From positions 2,105,713-2,169,712 of the forward strand of contig NZ_JMIT01000001.1 of assembly GCF_000731675.1 (NCBI RefSeq): a stretch of DNA of 64,000 nt, given 5' to 3'. Every line of letters begins with the position of its first letter. The stretch's first letter is position 1. This document shows positions 28,648-37,044 of this stretch, one piece after another. Both the position numbers and the translations under genes were made by a program. Under the pieces are notes generated by a model that was not told the origin of the DNA, did not search any database, and saw only the letters and a list, made by a program, of their open reading frames with translations. Source of the DNA: Pseudomonas capeferrum. GTDB taxonomy: Bacteria; Pseudomonadota; Gammaproteobacteria; Pseudomonadales; Pseudomonadaceae.

Positions 28648-29022
28648 TCACTCCCCGATAAACGCCTGCACTTCGATTTCTACATCGACCCCCAGTGCCA
28701 ATGCCGAGGCCACCGTCGAGCGCACAGGCAATGCGGCGCCGAAGAACTCTTTGTAAACCTCGTTGAAACCGGCAAAGTGGCTCATGTCCGAAAGCCACAC
28801 CGTGGCCTTCACCACCTGGTCGAAATTCGCCCCACAGGCCGCCAGGCTTTCGCCGATGCGCTCGCAGGCAGCGCGGGTCTGGGTCTGAATATCCCCCCGT
28901 ACCACTTCACCGCCGGCACTCATCGGCACCTGCCCGGACAGGAACAGAAAACCGCCCGCCTTCACCGCACGCGAAAACGGAAACGGCAAGCTGCTGGGGA
29001 AACGCTGGATGTCATTGCTCAT
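28648..29022 (-). CDS. RidA-family enamine/imine deaminase
   Basis: A 124-residue trimeric RidA/YjgF-type protein starting MSNDIQRFPSSLPFPFSRAV. The family's catalytic Arg is not at the usual site in the C-terminal third; the segment reads LPVRSTVASALALGVDVEIEVQAF, where Arg and the final Glu are retained. RidA hydrolyses reactive 2-imino acids to 2-keto acids. It is encoded 12 bases after the FAD dehydrogenase, whose reaction releases such imines, so a housekeeping partnership is likely. Confidence 0.88.
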   Translation of the reverse strand: MSNDIQRFPSSLPFPFSRAVKAGGFLFLSGQVPMSAGGEVVRGDIQTQTRAACERIGESLAACGANFDQVVKATVWLSDMSHFAGFNEVYKEFFGAALPVRSTVASALALGVDVEIEVQAFIGE

Positions 29023-29034
29023 GAGTAGCTCCTT

Positions 29035-30171
29035 TCAAGGTTGCTGGAAACGTGCCGGGGACAAGCGCTCGGGCGCCACCCCCTGGCTGACAAGGCTAGG
29101 GCACAACGGCTGACCGAGCAGCAGGTCGGCCGCCAGGCGTGAAGCCCCTGCGGCCGACTGGATGCCATAACCACCTTGTGCCGCCAGCCAGAAGAACGCG
29201 GGGCTGCCCGCATCGAAACCGATCACCAAGTCGCCATCGGCTACGAATGAACGTAAACCGGCCCAGCTGTGGCTCGGGCGGCGGATACTTAGCGTGGTCA
29301 TGGCTTCGATGTTGTAGATGCCCAGTGCCACATCGAGCTCCTCGGGCGCAGCGTCCTGGGGTTCGACCGGGTCGGCGTTGGCCGGCGAACCAAGCAACTG
29401 GCCGGCGTCGGGCTTGAAGTAGAAGCTCTCGTCAACGCCGATCACCGCCGGCCAGCGGGCGAAGTCCTGGTCTGCCGGCCCTGGGAAGGTGAAGGCGCTG
29501 CGCCGGCACGGTTGCAGGCCGATGGCGCCCACGCCGCACTGCTCGGCGACACGGTCGGCCCAGGCACCGGCGGCATTGACCAGTCGACGTGCCTGGAGAT
29601 GGCTGCCATCGCTCAGTTGCACCTGCCATACCCCGTCTAGGTAGCAGGCCTGGGCCAACTCGGCATTGCAGCGCAGCTCGCCGCCGGCAGCGCGATAGCC
29701 GCGCAAAAAACCCTGGTGCAGCGCGTGCACGTCCAGGTCCATGGCGCCCGGCTCCAGTACCGCGCCCGCCAGCACTTCAGCGCGCAAGCTCGGCACCAGG
29801 GCCAGGGCCGCATCGCGGTCGAGCAGGCTGACGTCGGTGCCGTTGGCCAAGTTCTGCGCGTGGGCCTGTTCGAGCAGTTGCCGTTGCTCGACGCTGGCGA
29901 CATAGAGACAGCCGCGCGGTTCAAGCAGGGGGTGTTCGCAGAAGCCTTGTGGCGGCGCTTCATAGAACGCGCGGCTGGCGCGGGTCAGGGCTTGGATCTG
30001 CGGGGTGCCGTAGGCCTCCATGAACATCGCGGCCGAGCGCCCCGTCGAGTGGTAGCCCGGTTGCGACTCGCGCTCGAGCAGCAGCACCCGTTGCTGGCCC
30101 GCCAGACGATAGCCCAGCGAGGCGCCGGCGATTCCGGCGCCAATGATCAAGGTGTCGTAGATCGTGGTCAT
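29035..30171 (-). CDS. DauA-like FAD-dependent D-amino-acid dehydrogenase
   Basis: A 378-residue flavoprotein from the ATG at 30171, TAGGAG upstream. The Rossmann motif GAGIAGAS is at 11-18, and the sequence follows P. aeruginosa D-arginine dehydrogenase (DauA) closely: QPGYHSTGRSAA, GFCEHPLL, KPDAGQLLGSPANADPVE and SWAGLRSFVADGDLV. Residues I equate with DauA Tyr53, Arg222, Tyr249 and Arg305 are retained as Tyr54, Arg223/224, Tyr251 and Arg307. Glu87, which holds the guanidinium of D-Arg, is Cys88, and His48 is Met49. It oxidises a D-amino acid to the imino acid, but the substrate is probably not D-arginine. First gene of the set with ridA and the carrier. Confidence 0.82.
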   Translation of the reverse strand: MTTIYDTLIIGAGIAGASLGYRLAGQQRVLLLERESQPGYHSTGRSAAMFMEAYGTPQIQALTRASRAFYEAPPQGFCEHPLLEPRGCLYVASVEQRQLLEQAHAQNLANGTDVSLLDRDAALALVPSLRAEVLAGAVLEPGAMDLDVHALHQGFLRGYRAAGGELRCNAELAQACYLDGVWQVQLSDGSHLQARRLVNAAGAWADRVAEQCGVGAIGLQPCRRSAFTFPGPADQDFARWPAVIGVDESFYFKPDAGQLLGSPANADPVEPQDAAPEELDVALGIYNIEAMTTLSIRRPSHSWAGLRSFVADGDLVIGFDAGSPAFFWLAAQGGYGIQSAAGASRLAADLLLGQPLCPSLVSQGVAPERLSPARFQQP

Positions 30172-30200
30172 GCGCGCTCCTACCCCCATAATTATCATTT

Positions 30201-30225
30201 ATGAGAATTCTAATATATGAGAATT
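30201..30225. promoter_or_regulatory. Direct repeats ATGAGAATT in the divergent promoter region
   Basis: ATGAGAATT occurs at 30201-30209 and again at 30217-30225, 16 bases apart, in an AT-rich stretch between the DauA-like gene and the XRE-cupin regulator. It is a likely regulator operator. Confidence 0.5.
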
Positions 30226-30286
30226 TAGAGATGCGCAAGTGTCCAAGGTAATATGCCCGACCAACGCCGTATGCCGAGTGCACCGA

Positions 30287-30892
30287 ATGCCCGATGACCG
30301 CCCCGATGCTTTGCCCCTGCTAGACCGCGCCGCCGTAGGCAGGCGCCTGCGCCAGGTGCGCAAGGCCCGCCAGCTGACCCTCAAGCAGTTGTCCGAAGCC
30401 AGCGGCGTGCCGGTGTCGACGTTGTCGAAAATGGAGCTCGCCCAAGTCTCGGTCAGTTACGAAAAACTGGCCGCCGCCGCCCGCGCCCTGAATGTCGATA
30501 TCGCCCAGTTGTTTCGTGCCAGCGGCACGGCCGATACGCCAGTACCGGTGACGGTGGTGGTTGATTCACTGGCGGCCGTTGCGGGCTATGCGACCGGCAC
30601 CTACGACTATCACCCGATTGCCGGCGCCTTCCCCGAGCGCCGCATGACCCCGGCCTATGCCCGCATCATCGCCCGCGAACGCGGGCAGTTCGACGATTTT
30701 ATCCGCCATCCTGGCCAGGAGTTCGCCTTGGTCATCTGCGGGCGTGTGCGTATCGAGTTCGAGACCGGTGAAGCGGTCAGCATCGGCCCGCAGGAGACCG
30801 CGTACTTCAACAGCCAGGTGGGGCATATCTATCTGTCGGAAAGCGAGGATGGCGGGGATGCGCATGTGATGGTGGTCATGACAGACCGTTAA
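30287..30892 (+). CDS. XRE-cupin transcriptional regulator
   Basis: A 201-residue regulator from the ATG at 30287 (an in-frame GTG 16 codons upstream is possible). An N-terminal helix-turn-helix (LTLKQLSEASGVPVSTLSKM, residues about 15-75) is followed by a C-terminal cupin (about 115-195; HPGQEFALVICGRVRIEFETGE). XRE-cupin proteins commonly regulate amino-acid or polyamine catabolism. It is divergent from the D-amino-acid dehydrogenase operon and probably controls it. Confidence 0.85.
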   Translation: MPDDRPDALPLLDRAAVGRRLRQVRKARQLTLKQLSEASGVPVSTLSKMELAQVSVSYEKLAAAARALNVDIAQLFRASGTADTPVPVTVVVDSLAAVAGYATGTYDYHPIAGAFPERRMTPAYARIIARERGQFDDFIRHPGQEFALVICGRVRIEFETGEAVSIGPQETAYFNSQVGHIYLSESEDGGDAHVMVVMTDR

Positions 30893-31024
30893 GGCGCGCT
30901 TTCACGCACCTGTGCAGACGCCACGCGGTTATAACCTAATAACGAACAAGTCTATTTGGCTATAAAAAATTCTATATGCTGGCTTCCATCCGATAACGGG
31001 CAAAGTTGGGCAGTCGAGTAGCGT

Positions 31025-31810
31025 ATGGATGTAGGTTCTTTCGGTTTCACCCTTGCCGGGCTGGTTGTAGGTTTCATCGTCGGCATGACCGGCGTGGGCG
31101 GCGGCTCGCTGATGACCCCTATCCTCTTGTGGTTTGGCATCAACCCGGCCACCGCTGTCGGCACCGACCTGCTGTATGCCGCCATCACCAAGGCCAGTGG
31201 CGTCTGGGTGCATGCCCGCAACAAGAACATCGACTGGAAAATCACCGGCCTGCTGAGCCTGGGCAGCGTACCCGCCGCCGCCATCACCCTGTGGTTCCTC
31301 AGTACCCTGCACACCGACACCTCGGCGCTCAACGCCATCATCAAACAGGGCCTGGCGGTGGTGTTGATCCTCACCGCACTGGCCATTCTGTTCAAGTCGC
31401 GCCTGCAGGCCTTCGCCAGCCGCCATGCCGGTGATCACTACCACCTCAGCGACCGCAGCCTCAACACGCTTACCGTGCTCACTGGCGTGGTGCTGGGTGT
31501 CATGGTCACCCTCACCTCCATCGGCGCCGGTGCCTTGGGCACCGTGGCACTGTTCCTGCTGTACCCGTTCCTGGTCACCCGCCGCCTGGTCGGCACCGAA
31601 ATCGCCCATGCGGTACCGCTGACCCTGGTCGCGGGCCTAGGCCACGCCGGCATGGGCAACATGGACTGGTCGTTGCTGGGTTACCTGCTGCTCGGCTCGC
31701 TGCCGGGTATCTACATGGGCAGCCACCTCACCGGGCGCATTTCTGACCGCGTGCTGCGCCCGTGCCTGGCGGCGATGCTGCTGCTGATCGGCTACAAGCT
31801 GGCGTTCTGA
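31025..31810 (+). CDS. TSUP (TauE/SafE-like) membrane transporter
   Basis: A 261-residue inner-membrane protein with eight predicted helices in two homologous halves (first half GFIVGMTGVGGGSLMTPIL, second half MVTLTSIGAGALGTVAL). The family exports or imports sulfur anions and organosulfonates. The start MDVGSFGFTLAGLVVGFIVG is at 31025. The upstream 90 bases are AT-rich (TTATAACCTAATAACG) and likely hold the promoter, possibly with a CysB-type site, which I cannot confirm. The substrate is unknown. Confidence 0.82.
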   Translation: MDVGSFGFTLAGLVVGFIVGMTGVGGGSLMTPILLWFGINPATAVGTDLLYAAITKASGVWVHARNKNIDWKITGLLSLGSVPAAAITLWFLSTLHTDTSALNAIIKQGLAVVLILTALAILFKSRLQAFASRHAGDHYHLSDRSLNTLTVLTGVVLGVMVTLTSIGAGALGTVALFLLYPFLVTRRLVGTEIAHAVPLTLVAGLGHAGMGNMDWSLLGYLLLGSLPGIYMGSHLTGRISDRVLRPCLAAMLLLIGYKLAF

Positions 31811-31826
31811 ACCACGCTTGCCGCCG

Positions 31827-32390
31827 CTAAGCGCCCAGACGCAGCCGCCACTGCCCGGCAAAGCTGAGTTCAAGGCGCGATAGCGGCAGCACATCGATGC
31901 GCTGGTGGGTGCTCAACGGGCACCCCAACAGCTGTACCAGCACGGCACGGATGACCATAGGGTGGGTCACTGCCAGCCACTCGCCCGGCGTGTCGAACGC
32001 CGCCAGCCAAGCCGCCACGCGCTGGCACAGTTGCGCAAAAGACTCCCCGCCATGTGGCGCGCTGTGCGGATTATCCAACCACTCGGACAACGCCTGCGGG
32101 TTCTGCGCCTGCAACTGCTTGAGCGACAGCCCCTGCCACTGCCCCAAGTCGCAATCTGCCAACGCAGGCTCGACACGCGCCTGTGTCTGCGCCGATAACC
32201 AAGCCGCCGTCTCGCAAGCTCGGCGCTCCGGCGCTGTCAGTACCTGCATAGCAGGCCCGATTGCCACAGGCGGCTGCACCAGCGCCAGCATGCCGTCTTT
32301 GGGCGTGGGCAAGCGCCCGGTCTTCTGGGCTTGAGTCAGGGCATGGCAAACAAGGGTCAGGCGAATGGCTTTCACCGGTGCTTCCTTCAT
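31827..32390 (-). CDS. Histidine phosphatase family protein with CHA instead of RHG
   Basis: A 187-residue protein from the ATG at 32390. It has the phosphoglycerate-mutase-like fold, with the nucleophile His in VCHALTQ where the family normally reads RHG, so the neighbouring Arg and Gly are replaced by Cys and Ala. The other catalytic features remain: Arg in TAPERRACETAAW, Glu in GGESFAQL and His in THPMVIRAV. Activity may be altered. It is convergent with the TSUP gene. The substrate is unknown. Confidence 0.8.
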   Translation of the reverse strand: MKEAPVKAIRLTLVCHALTQAQKTGRLPTPKDGMLALVQPPVAIGPAMQVLTAPERRACETAAWLSAQTQARVEPALADCDLGQWQGLSLKQLQAQNPQALSEWLDNPHSAPHGGESFAQLCQRVAAWLAAFDTPGEWLAVTHPMVIRAVLVQLLGCPLSTHQRIDVLPLSRLELSFAGQWRLRLGA

Positions 32391-32532
32391 GGCAGGCGGG
32401 GGCAAATGGTTTAGCATGCGATGATGTTTTTTTCTGCAACAAGATGCACCACCTAGGCTATTTGCCACTAGTAAGTCCCTTTCAGACGGGTCTTCCCCTG
32501 CTGTAACCTTAGAAAACAAAGAAGTTGCTGCA

Positions 32533-33470
32533 TGACCGATATGACACGTCGATCGTTGGTAGGCCTGTGCATGTCCCTACCGCTGCTCGGCTAGCTAAGT
32601 TGGGCCAGTGAACCCCAACGGCTGCCAGCCCTCGCCCGGTATGTATCAACTACAACGAAAGCCCCTTGGCCCCAAACTCGGCAGCCCGCCAGGCGATGAG
32701 CGAGGGTATCAGCCTGTACAGATGCTATCCTTACTACGCACTGTATCGACTGATTGATGTATTGGCCGGCTAGCATGGGCCTGGACAAGGAGCAGGGGTT
32801 CTGTGGCTCCAAACTGGCCCAGCAGCATGCGGTGATGGTATTTACCGGGACGCGCAGCCTGGTGGTGGCCGAACCGTCTTATGAAGCGACGGCGCAAGCC
32901 GCCGAAGGTCGTGGTACCACTGTGCACAGCATCAACCTGAACGCCAGCCACGCTCACGACATAGACGCTATGCTCGCGGCCGACCGCTCACCGGGGCTAA
33001 TCTGCCTGTGCAACCCCAACAACCCAACTGGTAGTTTGACACCACGCTAGGCCATCGAACGATTGCTCACGCATAAACCGGTCGGCAGCGTGGTATGTAG
33101 TGGACTAGGCCTAAATTTATTTCAACGACGCCCAGATCTGCATCGGCGCGGTCAAGGAATAGCCTGAGCTACTGGTACTGCAGACCTTCTGCAAACTCTA
33201 TGGCATGACAGGTGCGGCCTGAGCCTGGCCATTGCTCAGCCGCCGCTGCTGAAACGGCCAGAATCTATCCGCTGCCCCCACGCTGATGGCAGACCTGGCC
33301 AGCCTGCAAGACCGCCAGTTGATCCCCCAACGCAAGGCCGAAAACGCCCGCCTGCGTGAACAGACGATCACCTGGCTGGGCGAACGTGGCTTATGTGTGA
33401 GCGTTGGAGATGAATAGGACATACAGCGGTTCGCGAGGCGTTTGCCAAGGTGATGCTGGGAACAAAAAAC
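32533..33470 (+). pseudogene. Decayed Tat-exported PLP aminotransferase
   Basis: The remnant begins with a twin-arginine start (MTDMTRRSLVGLCMSLPLLG) and hits a stop at 32593. It then continues across all three forward frames with several stops: INYNESPLAPNSAARQAMSE from 32645, then a frame with CNPNNPTGS (the PLP aminotransferase signature) around 33010. Further on are FNDAQICIGAVKE, TFCKLYGMTG (the PLP-lysine segment, Ser changed to Cys) near 33190, and an AFAKVMLG end. It resembles histidinol-phosphate-aminotransferase-like exported proteins. At least two frameshifts and four stops make it non-functional. It marks the boundary of the AT-rich island. Confidence 0.8.
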
Positions 33471-33612
33471 TCACTACAGATCTCACCCCCCTAAAACATC
33501 CAATAACTTCGAGTTTCAACCTGCAACATATTAGAAAGAAAACCGAGAAGCAAGGTAGCCACAGCAACAGATTGACCAGGCATCTCTAACCATACGTTAA
33601 ATAGAGCTTGGT

Positions 33613-33804
33613 CTATCCGCTCTCTCCACTTGTATCAACCATACATTTAGAAAAGTACGCTTTGTTTACTCCGCAATCCGGACACACCCAGTCACCAGGG
33701 AGATCAATAAAATCTATTTCAACCAAAACGCCTGACTCTTGGCACACCTGAACCCCATCATATTCATACCAACACTTGTGACAAATATATCGACCTTCAT
33801 TCAT
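33613..33804 (-). CDS. Rubredoxin
   Basis: A 63-residue one-iron electron carrier. The two cysteine pairs that bind iron are at Cys8/Cys11 (YICHKCWYEYD) and Cys41/Cys44 (WVCPDCGVNK), with the usual aromatic residues around them. It is encoded 30 bases after the LysR stop, the last gene of the AT-rich minus-strand block. Rubredoxins deliver electrons to di-iron and other oxygenases. Its place in a cluster with a di-iron oxidase suggests it serves that enzyme, though the di-iron oxidase's need for it is inference. Confidence 0.92.
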   Translation of the reverse strand: MNEGRYICHKCWYEYDGVQVCQESGVLVEIDFIDLPGDWVCPDCGVNKAYFSKCMVDTSGESG

Positions 33805-33834
33805 ATTCTCACAACCCCGCTAAAGAAGAAAGAT

Positions 33835-34785
33835 TCATAAGCGTGTTTTTTTCCAACCCTGACTAGCGGCTGCGAGCTCACTCAAAAGATATGAAACCAT
33901 GACTTTAACTCGTTTCGACAAAAACCTTCCAGATTGATAAACGACCCATGCAGTACCCTGTGGTTCCCCTTTAAAAACCCAATCAGGCAGCAAAACCTGC
34001 AACCTATTGTCTCCAATTGCTTCTGCAGCCAAGCACACAGGCAAACAAGAGATACCAACACCCGAAAGTGTGGCAGTTAACGTAGCCTCAGGACACTCTG
34101 ACAAATATCTACCTGGAATTACTACATCACAGCTTTCTGAGACCGATGAGAATCTCCAACATTGTTTATCAGGGTCCCCCACGAAAGGTATACAGCTATG
34201 CGAGGTCAAGTCTGAAGGATGATTAGGCCTACTAGATTCCCTGAAATAATTTTCAGCCGCACAAATCACAAAGTCAATCTCGCAGAGCCTGCGCGCGATC
34301 ATGCCCTCCGGAGGTCTATCAGTTATTATTATTCCCAGATCAATGCCATCTGATATAAAGTCAAACCTTTCACCACACAGCATTTGGACATCCACTTCTC
34401 TGTATCGAGACAAAAAAGCAGGAATCAACTTACTACACGCCGCATACAATGATTTTGTCACTGCAATGCGTAGCAAGCCCTGGGGATTTTCTGTAAGCTT
34501 ATCTTTTAATCTAAAAAAATTAGCTGACGATTCAAGCACACTTTTGCAGTACCCATAAACCTCCTCTCCCTCCGGGTTTAATTTCAAGTTTCGCGTCGTT
34601 CGCTCTAGCAGCCTCAAAGATAATACGCTCTCCAACTTTGTAATTTGCTTACTAATTGAAGAGGCAGTGACACCCAGCCTGACGGAAGCTTCGACAAAAC
34701 TCCCACTTTCAACAACCACAGCAAATGTCGCCATGCAGGGCAATATATCAACATGACTTTTTGGTAGGTAGCCTTTAGATTCCAT
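33835..34785 (-). CDS. LysR-type regulator of the island cluster
   Basis: A 316-residue LysR regulator from the ATG at 34785 (an upstream GTG at 34800 has no ribosome-binding site). Helix-turn-helix at about 10-70 (FAVVVESGSFVEASVRLGVTASSISKQITKLE), then the effector domain. Codon use is AT-rich like its neighbours. It is co-directional with the biosynthetic genes, not divergent, and is probably the pathway-specific regulator. The inducer is unknown. Confidence 0.88.
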   Translation of the reverse strand: MESKGYLPKSHVDILPCMATFAVVVESGSFVEASVRLGVTASSISKQITKLESVLSLRLLERTTRNLKLNPEGEEVYGYCKSVLESSANFFRLKDKLTENPQGLLRIAVTKSLYAACSKLIPAFLSRYREVDVQMLCGERFDFISDGIDLGIIITDRPPEGMIARRLCEIDFVICAAENYFRESSRPNHPSDLTSHSCIPFVGDPDKQCWRFSSVSESCDVVIPGRYLSECPEATLTATLSGVGISCLPVCLAAEAIGDNRLQVLLPDWVFKGEPQGTAWVVYQSGRFLSKRVKVMVSYLLSELAAASQGWKKTRL

Positions 34786-34871
34786 TTCTTGACCACTCAC
34801 TTTTATGTAAATGTGGCGCTACTGCATCGCACCGCCTTCACCTCTAATTTACAAATCCCAAGACCCAGCCA

Positions 34872-35735
34872 TTAAACCAAATGCAACACTACCGCACCAG
34901 CTAAGACCAAGACAATACCCAGCCATTGCAACAAAGTTAATCTATCCCTATAAAATATGTAACCAAGAACAGCAGCCACCCCTCCTGAAAGTGTACTAAT
35001 TACCGTCACAATCGCAACAGACCCACTGAGCGCTCCATATGAAAAAGCTGTAAACCCCCCTAAATTAAATAGACTAGCGCCACCTAGCGCCCCATAAGAA
35101 CTCAACCCAATTCTTTTTTTAGTTTTCACACTGAAAACCAGTGGCATCAGAAGCAAAGTCCCAACCAAGTAACTCATCCACAACATATTCACGGCACCGA
35201 CAGCAGGCAACGCGTAATTTCCTTGAACCCAGAAACTGCTCCCATAAAGGATGGCAGCTATCAGAGCAAAGCAGATTGCACCTCCCTCCTTCCTATTGCC
35301 CATAAACCCATGAGACTTATGCCCCAACCCTACAAGCATTACACCGAACGCGCACACTCCTAACCCAAGAATCTGGTAAGAGGTCAGAGTATCACCACTC
35401 ATCCACGCCAATAATGTCGTAAAAATACCGTACGACGTTACCAACGGAGCAATTATTGCGATTCTTCCATGCTCGAAGGCTCTAGTAAGTGAAACGGCAC
35501 CAATTAAGGTTAGAATTGCGGCCGACGCACATATAAGGACAACATCCCCAGGCAATCTAATGATGAATGAGAACCCACTGCTGGATACGAATACGAAACC
35601 ACTCAGCATGAGAAACCCTATCAACTGACTGAAGAATACAGAATATTTCACACCAAAGGTTCGCGCATTCACTCCTACTAAATAATCAGTAACCCCCCAA
35701 CACAAAGCGGCCACAAGCCCCATTATCACATCCAT
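34872..35735 (-). CDS. EamA/DMT-family exporter
   Basis: A 287-residue inner-membrane protein with ten predicted helices in two EamA repeats (MGLVAALCWGVTDYLVG at the start; FALIAAILYGSSFWVQGNYA opening the second half). AAGAAGG precedes the start. The family exports amino acids and small metabolites. In this cluster it is the best candidate to export the product or remove toxic intermediates. Confidence 0.88.
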   Translation of the reverse strand: MDVIMGLVAALCWGVTDYLVGVNARTFGVKYSVFFSQLIGFLMLSGFVFVSSSGFSFIIRLPGDVVLICASAAILTLIGAVSLTRAFEHGRIAIIAPLVTSYGIFTTLLAWMSGDTLTSYQILGLGVCAFGVMLVGLGHKSHGFMGNRKEGGAICFALIAAILYGSSFWVQGNYALPAVGAVNMLWMSYLVGTLLLMPLVFSVKTKKRIGLSSYGALGGASLFNLGGFTAFSYGALSGSVAIVTVISTLSGGVAAVLGYIFYRDRLTLLQWLGIVLVLAGAVVLHLV

Positions 35736-35775
35736 TTTTCGACCTTCTTAAGTTGCGCCAAAAGGCGAATGATCG

Positions 35776-36999
35776 TCACCCCTTTGGACATCCGCTATCC
35801 TGCCCAAAATAACTATTTAAGAAGACCAACATTGGAACTGTCAACATCATGGATGCGACAGAAAGGATCAATAGCACAGTATAGGAATCGTCTGACAAGA
35901 GCCCCTCTCGATATCCTACAGCCAGTACAACCAACTCAGCAGTACCTTTCGTACTCATTAATATCCCGAGCTGCATTGACGCACGCTGCCTCATGCCTAC
36001 AAGTAATCCCGCAATATAGCATCTGATAATTTTGCTAATTGTGGCCCCTAATAAAAATACGAACAACCAGAACCAAATATGCATCTGTGAAAGGCCACTT
36101 ACAGAAATCATTCCCCCAGAAGCTATAAAAAACATAGGAATAACAAGCTGCCTGATACCAAGTAGGTACTTATCCCAAGCACCTTTGACCCCAGCTACAT
36201 CACCCACCACATAAGCAGCTAATAAAGCGCCAACTGAGCTATGAACCCCAAAAAATTCTGTCAACTGCGAGGAGCTAAGCACAATTATAAATGTCACCAC
36301 CACCTTCACACCATCACCAAGCCCAGCCACTAACTGTGACTTCATTATTTTCGGCCTCACTACAAGCAGCATAGTCGCGACATAAATAAGCCCAACCCCT
36401 AAATTTAATGCAATGCCGCCTCCTGCCCCAGCGCCCCACACAATTAAAATAACAGCCAACGCACACCAGACAAAAATATCTGTATACACTGCTGCAACAA
36501 CAGCAACGCGCCCTGCTTTAGCCTCAACTATCGCAATATCATCCAGAAGCAAAACCAGAACAGGGAGCGCAGTAACTGAGAATGCAACACCACAAAACAA
36601 AATATAACCAAGCAGGGTATGCTGCAACCCCATATCTTCACTAGAATAGAAGGCTAAAACCCCACCAACAGCAAAAGACGTTACAACACCAAAGAATGCA
36701 ACCAAAGCAATTTTACTATTACTGAGATCTCCTTCTCTTCGAGAAATACCGTGCCAGCATACCTCTACTAAGATTATTATCAACCCGAGCTCACCAAGGG
36801 CATTCAACAAACCCCTAAACTCAGGTAACCCAATGTGGAATGCGATGCTTGGTAGATAGGCGTCAAATATAGCCGGTCCCATAAGCATACCTGTAACTAT
36901 ATCACCCAGCACTCTAGGTTGCCCGAGCGCTACTACCGCCCTTCTACAGACCACGCATACAAACACTAAAACCAAAATTACAACTATCAACTTAGACAT
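35776..36999 (-). CDS. CPA2-type cation/proton antiporter
   Basis: A 407-residue membrane protein with about twelve helices, starting MSKLIVVILVLVFVCVVCRR. The CPA motif Asp lies in the fifth-helix-like segment VVAAVYTDIFVWCAL, and a conserved Arg/Lys helix is near MSTKGTAELVVLAVGY. There is no C-terminal RCK (KTN) domain. Such proteins exchange Na+ or K+ for protons, and relatives occur in antibiotic clusters as transport or resistance genes. Its role here is inferred to be export-linked or protective. Confidence 0.82.
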   Translation of the reverse strand: MSKLIVVILVLVFVCVVCRRAVVALGQPRVLGDIVTGMLMGPAIFDAYLPSIAFHIGLPEFRGLLNALGELGLIIILVEVCWHGISRREGDLSNSKIALVAFFGVVTSFAVGGVLAFYSSEDMGLQHTLLGYILFCGVAFSVTALPVLVLLLDDIAIVEAKAGRVAVVAAVYTDIFVWCALAVILIVWGAGAGGGIALNLGVGLIYVATMLLVVRPKIMKSQLVAGLGDGVKVVVTFIIVLSSSQLTEFFGVHSSVGALLAAYVVGDVAGVKGAWDKYLLGIRQLVIPMFFIASGGMISVSGLSQMHIWFWLFVFLLGATISKIIRCYIAGLLVGMRQRASMQLGILMSTKGTAELVVLAVGYREGLLSDDSYTVLLILSVASMMLTVPMLVFLNSYFGQDSGCPKG

Positions 37000-37044
37000 G
37001 ATAACACCGTGCCGATCACCTCCAAAAAATCAAACCTCGTTAAC

